Assembly (NCBI RefSeq): GCF_032362555.1
Contig: NC_083512.1
Location: forward strand, 4,576,001-4,640,000
DNA length: 64,000 nucleotides
DNA from: Amyelois transitella
Lineage: Eukaryota; Arthropoda; Insecta; Lepidoptera; Pyralidae
Direction: 5' to 3'
The notes under the pieces were generated by a model, which worked only from the letters and a program-made list of their open reading frames with translations, had not been told where the DNA came from and searched no databases. Numbering within the stretch: position 1 is the first letter of the stretch; every line of letters starts with the position of its first letter. The position numbers and the translations under genes are program-made. Shown one piece after another: positions 48,594-60,345 of the stretch.

Positions 48594-48860
48594 GGGCCGT
48601 GTGGTTCCCGGCACCAATACAAAAAATAATAGGACCACTCCATCTCCTTCCCATGGATGTCGTAAAAGCCGACTAAGGGGTAGGCTTATAAACTTGGGAT
48701 TCTTCTTTTAGGCGATGGGCTAGCAACCTGTCACTATTTGAATCTCAATCCTATCTTAAAGCCAAATAGTTGAACGTGGCCTATCAGTCTTTATAAGACT
48801 GTAGGCTCTGTCTACCCCGCAAGGGATACAGACGTGATTGTATGTATGTATGTATGTATG
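48594..48860 (+). mobile_element. SINE-like element, full length, 13-bp target duplication
   Basis: Reference sense copy: 267 bp between perfect repeats TTTTATTATTCAA (48581-48593 and 48861-48873). Head GGCCGTGTGGTTCCCGGCAC, central blocks ATGGATGTCGTAAAAGCCG and GCGATGGGCTAGCAACCTG, tail GGCTCTGTCTACCCCGCAAG, then GACGTGATTG and TATG repeats. The last 34 unique bases resemble the LINE 3' end. It lies between PET100 and the MIEN1-like gene. Confidence 0.93.
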
Positions 48861-49219
48861 TTTTATTATTCAAAATACTCAATAAATATTGGCCGTGTTG
48901 CCCTGGCATATCTGTAAGAAAACTTGAATAAGAAAGAACATGAAAGATTTTTAAATTGTGGTTATCCCTCAAACCAAGACAAACCTGTGTCTGTGGGACA
49001 TGGGACCAACTTAATCTAATGGCATAGTCTGACTGAGACCCATCCCTACTTTGTTTACATTTAAACGTCAAAGTCAGCTGACTGATTGATAATTTGTTAT
49101 TTATGTAGTACCTAAATCTGTAACAAGGTCGCTGACTTTCTCAATATTATTATAAATCTACCTAATTAATAAATTATTGTGCCAACAACCACCGTTCTTT
49201 TACACTTATCCATAAAATT

Positions 49220-50463
49220 ATGTCAAAAATCAACGACAGCGGTCCCAAAGTTAATGTTGAGTACTGGTAAATTTGTCAATGGTAAAAGTAGAAAAGGTTT
49301 AGTAATTCAATTCTAATTAAATTGACGAGTTGTGCAACTTTTAATTGTTTTTCTACAGTGGAGTTTGTGATTACGGGGGACATTGTTTGGCCCTAGCGAA
49401 AACTATTCGTGAGAATACCCCCGATGCGATGGTACATTGCAAGAGGGGACGACAAGGTATTTTTATGTTTACGTTATTTTTCTACCTCTCTCCTTATCCC
49501 CGAATGATGACAGGTCATAAGTCTTAACTTCCCTCTCTCTCTATTTTTGAGGTTAACCCAGGTTAAGAAAAAGAGGGGAGATATGACAGTTTTATCAAAG
49601 TTCGCGAATTGCCCCCCGGTCAATGATGGATCTTCATCTTATTTCCGTTGGAGACCTAGCAACTACCTACTAAGATTTAGAATTGTACCCTTATGGATTT
49701 ATTGTTTCACTAGAACCAATTAAAGCTAGGCACTACAGATGGGTGTTCGTAGCAAGCCATTAGCCAAGAATACCAAGCATTGTAGGCATATGAACTCTGG
49801 TTTTCCATGGAATTTATTTCTCATAAATGAAATGCCACTGAGCAGATTATTAGACTAAGTCATTTGGAAACATAACTTGGGACCTACTAAATATACTTAT
49901 TTGGTAGGCTCTGCTGTCCTCAGTTATCATTTGCATTTGTCATTAAAATAATACAGACTTTACTTTGGAGAGTGTGCACTGAAATTACATATATATAATT
50001 GTATCATATTTTGATTGTTATAAATAATATAAATTCAAATAAATAAAATTAAATGTTAAGAACAAATAGACAACTGTTCCGTATTTATGTATAAAATTCA
50101 TGCGTGGAACTCTTTTGTCCCGCCATCTTTGTCTGTTTGACAAGTGAAAAGCATCTCATAAAAGGTATCTCTCTTCCCCAATATATACAAGTTGGGGATT
50201 TTCAAGGCAAGAGTGTATAGGCGTTTTTTGAGCTAGGGTAACTCAAATATTATAAAATTAACGTACAGAAAAACATTGTTAATAGCTTTGATTTTTCAGG
50301 TTCATTTGAAGTTGTGGTAAATGACAAATTAATATATTCTAAAATTCAGACAATGGCTTTACCGGATTACGAGGAGGTTGCTCAAGTAGTAAAAGATGTA
50401 TCAAAGGGAAGTGAACCAAGGGAGATTAAAGGACAACAACCAATTAACTGTGCCATATCATAA
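49220..50463 (+). CDS. MIEN1: SelW-fold redox protein, MIEN1-like (Rdx family, cysteine form)
   Basis: Three exons join in phase: 49220-49266, 49359-49456 and 50300-50463 (donors GTAAAT and GTATTT, acceptors CTACAG and TTTCAG), giving 102 residues. The first codon pair of exon 2 completes a CGVC motif (Cys16, Cys19), the CxxC/CxxU redox site at the first beta-alpha turn of selenoprotein-W-like thioredoxin folds; there is no TGA-coded selenocysteine. GSFEVVVNDKLIYSK (about 49-63) matches the family's FEv.vng.lifSK. The protein ends CAIS, a prenylation-type CaaX box as in mammalian MIEN1, which favours MIEN1 over plain selenoprotein W and predicts membrane attachment. Start: the first ATG in frame. 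Poly(A) signal AATAAA at 50527. Intron 2 (843 bp) carries a MITE-like repeat. Confidence 0.87.
49504..49618. repeat. MITE-like repeat in the MIEN1-like intron
   Basis: Its right end, read inverted, gives GGCAATTCGCGAACTTTGAT then CTCCCCTCTTTTTCTT, resembling the start of the unit at 47048-47168. The left end is less clear. Confidence 0.4.
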
Positions 50464-50526
50464 CATTTATTAATATTTAAAACACACCTTCAATTAAGTG
50501 GTAACTTAAACAATGTATATTTGTAA

Positions 50527-50532
50527 AATAAA
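50527..50532 (+). terminator. Poly(A) signal of the MIEN1-like gene
   Basis: AATAAA 64 bases after the stop codon. Confidence 0.6.
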
Positions 50533-50605
50533 ATTATTTTTAACAACCAATACGATTTAATTACCTACTTATAGATAAATAAACTTTTGTCTATATAAAT
50601 AATAA

Positions 50606-50911
50606 ACATCACACATTTTAATCACTTAAAAATCTATCTGACGCAAAATAATTTAATTTTTTGTTTCACATTGCTAGGTTTGTAAGGCACTTGACATGAA
50701 TAACAATGGTTAGTCAGAAAGTTTTGGTAAAACCATTCTTGGAATCTGTAAAATAAAAACATCACACATTTTAATCACTTTAAAATCTATCTGACGCAAA
50801 ATAATTTAATTTTTTGTTTCACATTGCTAGGTTTGTAAGGCACTTGACATGAATAACAATGGTTAGTCAGAAAGTTTTGGTAAAACCATTCTTGGAATCT
50901 GTAAAATAAAA
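50606..50911. repeat. 153-bp direct tandem duplication
   Basis: Two adjacent 153-bp copies, starting at 50606 and 50759 (ACATCACACATTTTAATCAC), differ at about one base (CTTAAAAATC versus CTTTAAAATC). It lies just 3' of the MIEN1-like gene. No repeat family recognised. Confidence 0.95.
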
Positions 50912-52208
50912 ATTTATCTTTAATTATGATTCACCAAAACACTATGCCTTGAGCTTGTGTTATGGGTGTGGGTCTGAAGGATGTGATATAAAACACTATG
51001 TGCCCCTAGGTGTAGTCACCTGAACAAGAGAATTTAGTGTCCTCAATTTGCTTTAGAATTTATCAGCCCAGTGAAATAAATCGATGATTTTAAACTTTAG
51101 CTTCACTCGACCGCGACCGCGGATCATTGTTACATGATTCGAAACATCCGCGATAAAATAAAGTTAGGTAACTTTATTTTACGAACGCTTTTAATATATT
51201 TCTAAATACATAGTATAAATCGATTTAAGTTGAGGTAAATCTTCACCTTGGAATTACATCACCGTAACGTGAACAATGGCAGACATTTTAAAATATTTTT
51301 TGGAATTTCATTACCAATACCTATACGTAAAAAGTTTAAAATTAACAGACCGATAAATATTTCAATCAGTTTGACTATTTCATTTTAAAACACAATTAGT
51401 TTTATAATGTATACATATCGAATAAGACAAGAAATAATTAATGATAAAATTCCGCTACATGATTAAAAATATCTTGTTTAACTTTAACCTTTGCCATCGA
51501 AATTATTTATATAAATTTTATTTTATTATTTTGCCTTTATCACAACACAACACAATATAATATTATAACCTCCTTATATTAAAGAGAAATTTCTTAAAAT
51601 ATAGACATATAAATTCGGATTATGCAGTCTTGTAAAATTTTGCCACAATCTAGTATAGTGTTGAACATGGAAAGTGGTGGGGGTCTTACTCCCAACTTAC
51701 ATAATCATGATTGTGTACGAATTCGTGACCCTTACATAAAAAACAGTAGCCCTCGTTGCATGACACATGCGAGGCCGTTTTTCTCGCGTGAAAAACTATA
51801 GCTGTCCCGTTTCATATTATAATAAAAAGCGAAACAGCGACAGTTTCTCTCGTGATGAAAACAGCGTCGAGCTTGCCATTCTACGGGGACAGCAACAAAA
51901 AAAAACGTGCGTGAATAAGGTTAAATATTGCTTCACCTATAAGCTCTTAAGGTTATATGACAAGTAAATCTCTGTTTGTGAGATTCTAAACATGTCTTTT
52001 ATTTCACAACACAAATAGTAATAAGTTTTTGATAAGGAGGATTTCTTCACACTGACACATTACAAAAGAAATGGAAATAATTGTTCTGAAAACATACATC
52101 CAGTTATACAGTGGTTTTATACCATCAAACAAATACAGGTGCTAAATTGAAATTATCATTTGAATATTCAATACATTAGCAATGATGTGCATTGCATTCA
52201 GACTGGTC
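50912..52208. other. Intergenic, no gene seen
   Basis: AT-rich sequence with a CpG-rich spot at 51105-51155 (palindrome CCGCGACCGCGG) and a possible small inverted-repeat element around 51770-51860 (GCTGTCCCGTTTC and GAAACAGCGACAG). Neither is conclusive. Confidence 0.4.
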
Positions 52209-52457
52209 GACATACAAACATAACCACGACTATATAACTTTCTGGGTAGACAGAGCTAATAGTCTTGCAAATTCTGATAGACCACGTTCAACTTTTTGGT
52301 CTGATAGAATTGAGATTCAAATAATGACAGTTTGCTAGCCCGATGCAGAAAAAGAGTCCCAAGATTTTAAAACCCTATCCCATAATCGCCTTATATGACA
52401 TAGGAAAGAGATGGAGTGGTCCTATTATTTTCTAATGCTGCCTGAAATCACACGGCA
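52209..52457 (-). repeat. SINE-like element, near full length, antisense
   Basis: Begins ACATACAAACATAACCACGA, passes GGTAGACAGAGCTAATAGTC and ends with AAATCACACGGCAC. Many substitutions; an old copy. Confidence 0.85.
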
Positions 52458-52689
52458 CCAATTACATTTTAGGACGAGCTACTACTACTGCTGCACAACA
52501 GAGGCACAAAAGCATTTAAACTAGGCAGGAAATAACATTTAATAGCAGCTCGGGCTGGTGCATTACAATATAGGAATTGCTCTGTCAGCTGGCTATTTTA
52601 CAACAAATAATAGTGATAATATGAATAACAGCTATGGCGGCATGGCGTCGATAGACCTAATTACTCACTACAAATAAACATGTATTTGA

Positions 52690-52800
52690 CCCTTAGAAGA
52701 CAGTCTCGTGAAAATAAAAGGGCACATTTAGCTGTATGGCTAGCCCATTGCGTAAAAGAATTTTAAGTATATTAGCCCCTCCCTTGATTGATCTTTATAT
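52690..52800 (-). repeat. SINE-like middle fragment, antisense
   Basis: AGACAGTCTCGTGAAAATAA, GGCACATTTAGCTGTATGGC and GCCCATTGCGTAAAAGAATT correspond to the central part of the family, without tail or head. Confidence 0.6.
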
Positions 52801-52934
52801 ATACATATATATATTATGTTTTATCTTCACTACCAGACCACGTAGAGATAATGAGACCAAATGTTGTTAAATAAGTTAGGAAACTCATTTAAATGAGATT
52901 ATACAGCCTAATGTATCATTAGGCTGTATAATTG

Positions 52935-52995
52935 ATCAAGACCTTTTCGCGACTGTTCGCTCTGTCTACCCCCATACGGGATAAAAAGGTGAAAT
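52935..52995 (+). repeat. SINE-like tail fragment, sense
   Basis: CAAGACCTTTTCGCGACTGT, TCTGTCTACCCCCATACGGG and ATAAAAAGGTGA match the 3' tail of the family in sense orientation. Confidence 0.65.
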
Positions 52996-53185
52996 ATATG
53001 TTAAGGTAGGTATTATGTAAAAGAAGAAGTGACGTAAAATATATAACAGATGAAAGATCACATAATACAGAAATCTGCATACTGCATGTATTTACATTTG
53101 CAATTCGAGTATTACAGTAAAACATTTGACGACGCCATGTTTTTTTTTTTATAAACGTGAATATTAGTGATTTTTTTTATAAACT

Positions 53186-56100
53186 TCACCTGCTAATATC
53201 ATCTTCGTTGCTCAACGGTTGCACATGTGTGTTTGTCTTCAACACGTTATCTTTAGAACCGTCGATGGTGCCGACGTAGGTAAGGTAGATGCCGAAACGC
53301 AGTTTACCGCCAAATTGCTCCGAAATAGTCCTCAAAGGCTCCACGGTTTTCTCTCCAGTTTGTTGGTCTATGCACACCATTTGACAACGGGGGCATTGAC
53401 CTTCCACCTGGAATTGATAAAAAAATAATTACTATACGCGCAAAAGTATGTAAGGATGTATGTGATTGTTAGTCTTTTACGAATAAACTTTTAATTGAAT
53501 TTTAAGCACTCTACTATACTAGTTATAATGTCAGGCATCTCTCTTTTCAGATAGATAGATTTGGATGGTGCCAGCTACAGTTTTTCATGGCATGTATGTT
53601 GCTTTATGAGACCACAAGTTACAAACTAATAAATTAAAGAGTGCAAACTGTCATCCCAATCCCATCTCAACTAATATTATAAATGTTAAAGAAAGTTTGC
53701 TTGGTTGCTGTGTCTTTACGTTTTATGTGCTAAACCAATGTTCATGAAATCGTGCGTGTATATATAATAAAGAGTTTAGAGAAGAACATAGGGTACTTTT
53801 CATACCAATAAAAACTAAAGTTCCCTTGGGATGTGCGGAAAACCTGTATTCATTTGTAGGTGGCGGTAAATTGCTCGCTTTTTGTTGGTGGCGCTAAATT
53901 GGGCGAAGCTACAGATACATACCCTTTGAACATGAATAAAATAATGGTCTTACCTTAAACTCATGCTTTCCAATAATTACCCTCTGCCAAGCTCTCTCCG
54001 CCAACTGTTCGTCCATATCAATTACCAAATTCCCTCTAAATCTGTCAGTTAATTGTCCTACACTATCGCTAAACGCCGGATCTTGGATCTTATCAGCCAA
54101 CCATCTGACCGTAGCCTTATTTATTAATAAGAATTGAGCTTGATTGCTCAACGCTAACAAGTCTTCTTTTTCACCCTTCTTCTTAACTTTCCTTTTATCG
54201 TTACTCGATTGTCTAATTAGTCTTAAAAATGAGACTTCCAAAGCGTTGGATATCCAATCGGCCACTTCGTCGCCACAATCGTAACCTTGGACTATATCTG
54301 TGCATACTTTAGTTTGGCAGAATTTGAAATGCTCTTTCAACTTATTGGTTGTAGGATTTAACGGCAATGTAATTGGCTGTTGACCTGGAAATGAGAAAGA
54401 ATTAGGATTATAAAAAGATAAACCTATTGTCTTAACATGCTTTATAGCCTCAGGTTGGTACATAGTCTACTCTCTCTCATCTTTGCGTGTGATTCTTTTG
54501 GGTGATGGGCTAGCAATCTGTCACTATTTTAATCTTAATTATATCAATAAGCCTAATAGCTGAACATGGCCTATCAGTCTTTCAAGATTGCTGGCTCTGT
54601 CTACCCTGCAAGGAATAAAGACGTGATTATATGAATAATTGAAAAAACAACGTAATATAAAAAAGGTATACATAACATACCTTTAAAATTCAAAATTAAC
54701 AATTTCTGTTTCAAATCTATTGTCGGTTTTATCATACACATTCGAGTATTCTGCTTTTGAGTAAGACAAGTTCCGTTTTCTTTGACAATCATCCACTCCC
54801 TATCATATTTGAAACCTTTTTGTCCTATAGGCCAAGCAGTTTTAACTTTGAAAGCGCCACACGACTTAACAGGGAATATTGCTATTTCATTCAAAGTTAT
54901 ATCAGACTTGACAAACGGTGCACCAATATCATTGAATAAATCGTCATCAATCAATTTGGATTTCTCATTGATAATTTTTCCATTTTCCGGTGGTTTTATT
55001 ATGTCTAAACCGACTTTGACTCTTTTTGGCGGTTTGAATTTTGTTTTGAGGAAACATTGATGTATCATTTGCATGAGTTTGTCTACGTCTTCGAATGTGT
55101 TGTGGTATCCGAAGGAGGCTCTAACAGCGCCTGTGGGTTTTCCTTGAATCAGATCGATTTCATCCCCACATTTGTGCCCGGCTTTGTACATATCTTTCAT
55201 TTCCTTATTAGTCGCGTTAAGATGCCGTTGACATGATCCAGAGTTGCAGAAACATCCAGTTCTTATGCTTATGCTGAATAAATCGGCCAAGTGTTGAAAC
55301 TGAAATTATATAAATGATATGTAAATTTATGATTATAATAATTCCGGAAGAATAGATAGGCTTAACTTGGGATTCATCTTTAAGGCGAGGGGCTAGCAAC
55401 CTGCAACTTTTTATTACTCAGTTTCAGTATTAAGTCCTACAACTGAAGATAGCCTTTCAGTCTTTGCAAGACTGTTGGATCTGTCTATCCCCGTAAGGGA
55501 TAAAAAAGTGATTATGTGTATATATATGGTAGGATAAATGCTTTTTTTATCCAGTTGTTAAACATAAGGGTTATTAAACTTTACTTTTATGTAGTCTACA
55601 AATAAAAAAGAAAATAAATGTATAAAAGACAGCACTAATACAGTTCAATTACATGTTTCACTGCCCTTGCAGAGTGAGAGTTAAATGATTACAAAAATTG
55701 ACGATTTTGTCTGTACCTTATTTTCGAGGAAGCCCTTTCCTACACACACAAGTTAGCACTCCAATACAAATAAAAACAAATAAGATAGTGTTGCAATTAA
55801 CAAAAAACAAATATTTACCTCTGCATATCCAATATAAGATCCATCTTCTCTTTTGATATTAAATGTTACCGTTGCTCCCTGTTTACTTATATCTGTGAAG
55901 TCTGAATCCATATACAACACAGCAGCTTTCTTACCATTCCTATGCTGCAAATTCTGTAGTTGATGGTAAAGGTCTTTAGCTAAGTGAAAAGTGTGACATG
56001 ATATTGTTTCCATGACGTCATTGTTCATCACTTTAGGAATCAGTTTGTTGAGTACGTCAAAACAATGTTTTAGAGCAATGATTGATAAGAAAGGGACAGT

Positions 56101-58275
56101 TCCATCTTCAAATCTGAAATTGAAATTTTATTAGAATAAATAAATAGTAAACATATGATTTTCTTACAGTTACCTATGCCTTTATATGTTTTGAAAATAT
56201 TCTTCCCCTTCTACAAAGACCCTGCAAGACCCTGCAGAGGCGGCATGGTCAGGGTCTACCCCTATCCCTATTAAATGTTACTTTTAAATGAATTGGACCA
56301 GGAACTGCTAGACCACTTACTTGATAATTCCTTTAAAACATGCCATATCTGGGACATAGGTAATAAAAGATACAGCTGAAAATAAGGTTACCTTTCATGC
56401 AGGGCTTCCCTCTTCACATGGAAATCTTCACTGCTTAGAACTATATCCACCGTACCTCCTCCAAAGTACCTCTTTTCATTCAACACATCTATACTGTCAT
56501 TTTTTACTAACAAAGCTCCCAATCCAGTTGGAAAGCCAAATATTTTATAAAAAGATAGAGCAATAAAATCAGGCTGGTATTTTGATAAGTCCAATTTACT
56601 TGAGGCTGCATATGACGCTGCATCTAGTAAAACATACCAGTTGCAACTTACTTTACACAGTTGTTTTTTAATATAGTTATTTAGGCATCCATCTTTAATT
56701 TTCTTCATACAGTTTATAGGATATTTGAACCCGTTGAAATTGTTCTGGGCAGGGTACACAAGCAATGTGTTACCTTCATTTTTATATTTCTCCTTCCATT
56801 TAGAAGGAGCTGTATCGTTTCCTTCAAGGGAACTAATAAAGTCATTATGATTTATGTGTATAACATCAGCATTTTTTTCAGCAGCAATTTCTCTAAGTCC
56901 TAGGACAGATGTGTGATTGTCCCTCGTGTAAACAAAAGAACCACAGTTTAAAACTTCATTTTGATCAATACCAAACTGAAATGATTCTACAAGCAGTTTT
57001 AAGGATTGCGTTGTACCAGAAGTGAATATAACTGAGTATGTGGACGGATCTGTGTTAAAATGGTCAAGAATTAAACATCTGATTTGGTCCACGCAATCTC
57101 TTGTGTACTTGTCAGTATGTGGGTTGGAATAAACATTGTTCATGAGATCATCATTTATGCTTTCAAGCAAACTTTTGGGATATAGTGCGGATCCAGCATG
57201 TTCTAAATAGCACCTATCTGAAACATAATAACATTAGTTTTTAGAGAGTAAATTGTATGTGAAAGATGATAACAATACTGTTGAATTGAAAGTGTGCATA
57301 GGGTGTGAATTTATATACAACATTAAAAAGTTAATGTGAAGATATTCTCATTGAACATTTCAATTTCAATTTTTAGTTTTTATTTGATGCATGGTTTTAA
57401 TACTTATAGGCTAAAGCCTAAATGCATAAAACGCATGATGCATTGTTTTAGTACTGATTACAACACTAGACATTTTTCCTAATGTTCAAAGCCTATTATA
57501 GTAATATAATATAAATGTTTTATCTTATTAATAAAACATTTGTTAATGGATTTAAATTATATAACAGTTTCTCCAAAGAAAAATTAAATAACTGGTCTTA
57601 TATAAAAATCTTATTTGAGAACTTATTGTGATAGGAAAAGTAAACAAAACATTCTCAAGACTCAAAGGAGCTAAAAAATAATCTACACCAATTTTACTGT
57701 AAATATGGACATTATTAATTTAATTAAATTATTTTTTGTGAATAAATCATTTCAAAGGAATCATTTATCTACAATAAAATACATACTCACACTTTCAATT
57801 TTATTTGAAGGACATAGAAATCAAGTTCCTTTACATCATATGATAACTTAAGTGTAGAAACTATTGTAAAGTAATTATTATCAGATTTGAAAAATATTAA
57901 TTGTCTATCATCATCTTAAATTCTTGGTGGACTAAATCTACATTTAATAAATCTCTATTTCAAACAAAAATCAGACTTTATTAGACTTGATAAAACACTA
58001 AAACACAGATTGTTTTAGTGTTTTTCAAAACACAGATTGTTTTAGTGTTTTTCAGCTTATATAAATAATTATTGAATGATAATTAATTGATGACATAAAT
58101 CTTAAAATATGGTATTTTTATTATGCAACAAAGAAAGTATATCAAGATAAGTACACTGTGATGTTTCTGTTGATAGTAAATATAAATATTTTTCTTACTA
58201 ACCTCTTAGTCGCGAAAACTCCGAAGTTATTCTGTGCATATCATCTTGGTCAATAACCTTGCTTAAAGTGCTCAT
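53186..58275 (-). CDS. mal: Molybdenum cofactor sulfurase (MOCOS; insect maroon-like)
   Basis: Six minus-strand exons: 58203-58275, 56392-57217, 55819-56113, 54681-55299, 53954-54384 and 53186-53407. All have GT-AG borders and agreeing phases and give 821 residues without a break. The enzyme adds the terminal sulphur to the molybdenum cofactor of xanthine dehydrogenase and aldehyde oxidases. The N-terminal two-thirds is a class V aminotransferase-like cysteine desulfurase: CYLEHAGS at the start, LDAASYAA with Asp223, SFYKIFGFPTGLGALLVK with the PLP lysine at about 249, and RTGCFCNSGSC with the persulphide cysteine (414/416). The C-terminal third is the MOSC domain that binds the cofactor: NEIAIFPVKSCGAFKV, SNALEVSFLRLIR, FRGNLVID and EGQCPRCQMVCID. 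Length suits the family (fly about 780, human 888). Introns 3 and 4 contain SINE-like copies and intron 5 another repeat. Start: the ATG at 58275 begins the expected N-terminus. Confidence 0.97.
53667..53905. repeat. RTE/SINE-like repeat in MOCOS intron 5
   Basis: AACTAATATTATAAATGTTA opens a diverged relative of the repeat at 18393-18578. Towards the end GGTGGCGGTAAATTGCTCGC and GGTGGCGCTAAATTGGGCGA form a short direct duplication (53861-53901). Confidence 0.6.
54487..54637 (+). repeat. SINE-like fragment in MOCOS intron 4, opposite strand
   Basis: From GTGATTCTTTTGGGTGATGG to GCAAGGAATAAAGACGTGAT and ATATGAA: the 3' half of the family, antisense to the gene. It fills much of the 296-base intron. 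Confidence 0.85.
55355..55530 (+). repeat. SINE-like fragment in MOCOS intron 3, opposite strand
   Basis: GCTTAACTTGGGATTCATCT through GGGGCTAGCAACCTGCAACT to GTAAGGGATAAAAAAGTGAT and a TATATATA end. Also antisense to the gene; different length from the intron 4 copy, so an independent insertion. Confidence 0.8.
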
Positions 58276-59274
58276 TATTTTTAATCACGATATTGTAAAT
58301 CTAAAATAAAATTCTTATGTTAATATAGTGAAACATCCATCGGCAACTGTAATGAAATGATAGCTAACATAACATCAGTTAACCTTGTGACGAAGTTAAT
58401 AATGTAACAACAGACTGTAATTTTACACTAACTATCGTAATGTAAAATAAACAGCGGAAACATGTTTTCAATTGTTTATCGTTTTTGTTTTTGTATCACA
58501 AACGTGACGTAACGTGACGAATTGACAAGCAGCAATGACAAGAAGTAACAAAATTAAAAATATTGTCAATTTGTCATTTTTGACAGTGACGTTTAACGAC
58601 GACGTAAATGTTGCCCTTGCACTTTGTAATTCCCCTGTCTAATTAAAGCAAAATAAAATTATGAAAGACATAAATAAAAAAAAGTATGTATGGGAAACAC
58701 AAAATAAAAAGCTGTGACTTTGATATTTCAATTTGTTATAACTTTGCATTCATTTCAAGTGTAACTTAAATATATGAATGTATACCGCGAATAGCTACAC
58801 AGACTGTTCCGTGTCAGTTAGGCCGTTAGTGCAGCGTGAAAACTTAAGCTTAAATCTACCTGTGACCAAAAAGCTGGTCTGTAATTTGTCCAAAAATTAT
58901 GTAGTGTAGCGATTCAAAGGGGCAATGCGGCCAGCATTTTGGGCACGATATCAGACAGTATGATCCACTTTCTATGTCTTACGATCTTTAATAGTTGAAA
59001 TTACTTAAATGTAATGAATTTATTTTAATTTATAGCTAGAAAGTTTCCTTGACTATTTATAATTTCCGGTCTTCTAAGTAAAAATTATACTTTGGCAACA
59101 TAAGTCTTTTTGTTTTATCTAAATTTTAAAGCGGGAAATATAAATAAATTAACAGCTGAGTTTTTTTTCTTTTTTAATTTGTTTTTGCCAATAGTATTTT
59201 TCGCAATAGTTTCTGAATTCGGCGGTGTAGATAGGTACTTCCCGAGGGTACGATGCAATTATATATATATATAG
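58276..59274. promoter_or_regulatory. MOCOS upstream region with CRE-like repeats
   Basis: GTGACGTAACGTGACG at 58504-58519 contains two ACGTGACG repeats that include a CREB/ATF-type TGACGTAA, about 230 bases upstream of the MOCOS start, and more GACG motifs follow to 58605 (TGACGTTTAACGACGACG). No initiator was chosen. From 58620 to 59274 nothing is recognised. Confidence 0.3.
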
Positions 59275-59690
59275 ACTAGCTGTCCCGGCAATGTTGTTTT
59301 GCCATACATCCATACATACATACCTACATAAAATCACGCCTCTTTCCCGGAGGGGTAGGCAGAGACTACCTCTTTCCACTTGCCACGATATCGCATACTT
59401 CCTTCACTTCATCCACATTCATAACTATATATATATATATAGCTATATTCATAACTTGTTTTGCCAAATAAATATTTTTTAAGTAATTTCTAAAAAAGTT
59501 GAAAAAAATGATAAGTTGGACAACCCTTATTACTAAGGGGTATGAAAAATAGATGTCGGCGGATTCTCAGACCTACTCAATATGCTCACAAAATTTCATG
59601 AGCATCGGTCAAGCCTTTTCGGAGGAGTACCTACGGGAACGAACATTGTGGCACGAGAATTTTATATATAAGATAATAGATTGTGTTGTG
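59275..59690. repeat. Interspersed repeat interrupted by a LINE fragment
   Basis: Opens with ACTAGCTGTCCCGGCAATGT TGTTTTGCCA, a very common insect repeat start, resumes after the insertion (TTGTTTTGCCAAATAAA at 59456) and ends with AATTTCATGAGCATCGGTCA, AGCCTTTTCGGAGGAGTACC and TTTTATATATAAGATAATAG. Confidence 0.7.
59305..59455 (-). mobile_element. LINE 3' end with 11-bp target duplication, nested
   Basis: Flanked by perfect repeats TTGTTTTGCCA (59294-59304, 59456-59466) that belong to the host repeat. Holds CATA repeats, then AATCACGCCTCTTTCCCGGA and the last about 100 bases of the LINE, followed by a TA microsatellite region with a second copy of ATTCATAACT. Confidence 0.88.
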
Positions 59691-60175
59691 TCATTACTCA
59701 TTTCTCAACATGATTAAATTAGGTACCTATGTATGTACGAGTACTGTAAACAGCGCACGATAGCTATAATGCAAGAGTGTACTATTATGCATTTTATAAG
59801 TATCAAAGGAGTTGCATCCGGCTTTTATCAATGCATCCGGTTGTTCCTAAGTGCATTTATCGTGCTCCTACGTGTATTGCTTAGGTACCTTTCAAAAGTG
59901 AAAATTTTAAGAAAAAATTGGTAAGTGACATGAAAATATACCAACCTGGAAACTAACTCTACTATCTAAAACAAAAATAACAGAATGAAAAAATAACGTA
60001 CTTATATTCCAAATAGGTACTTACATTGTGTGGTCATGGTGGCTGACGCAAAAATATTCTTTTCATTTATACCTATAAACTTAATTTAAGCACGCTCTTA
60101 TTGACAAACCTTGAAAAAGCATATTCTGGGATAACCTAAGAGTTTATGCCTTATCAATCTTCGTGAATAGACTGC

Positions 60176-60345
60176 CAGCAGTCATCACCATCATTCTGGC
60201 ATTAGTCCCAGTGGTGTAAGAACATAGTTACCTGTCACTTGGAGAGGAGAGGAGCCCAGTGTCTGCCAATGTGCTCCTGGAGTATAAGTTAGGTACACAA
60301 AGGGACTGCCGCGTTGCAGAAGAACCTGACACTTATTTGGTCATT
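60176..60345 (-). repeat. Diverged tRNA-derived SINE fragment, antisense
   Basis: GGAGAGGAGAGGAGCCCAGT and ACACAAAGGGACTGCCGCGT TGCAGA correspond to the complement of the CTCCTCTCC and TTGCTTTGTGT segments of the SINE at 32940-33292. An old or different subfamily. Confidence 0.4.
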
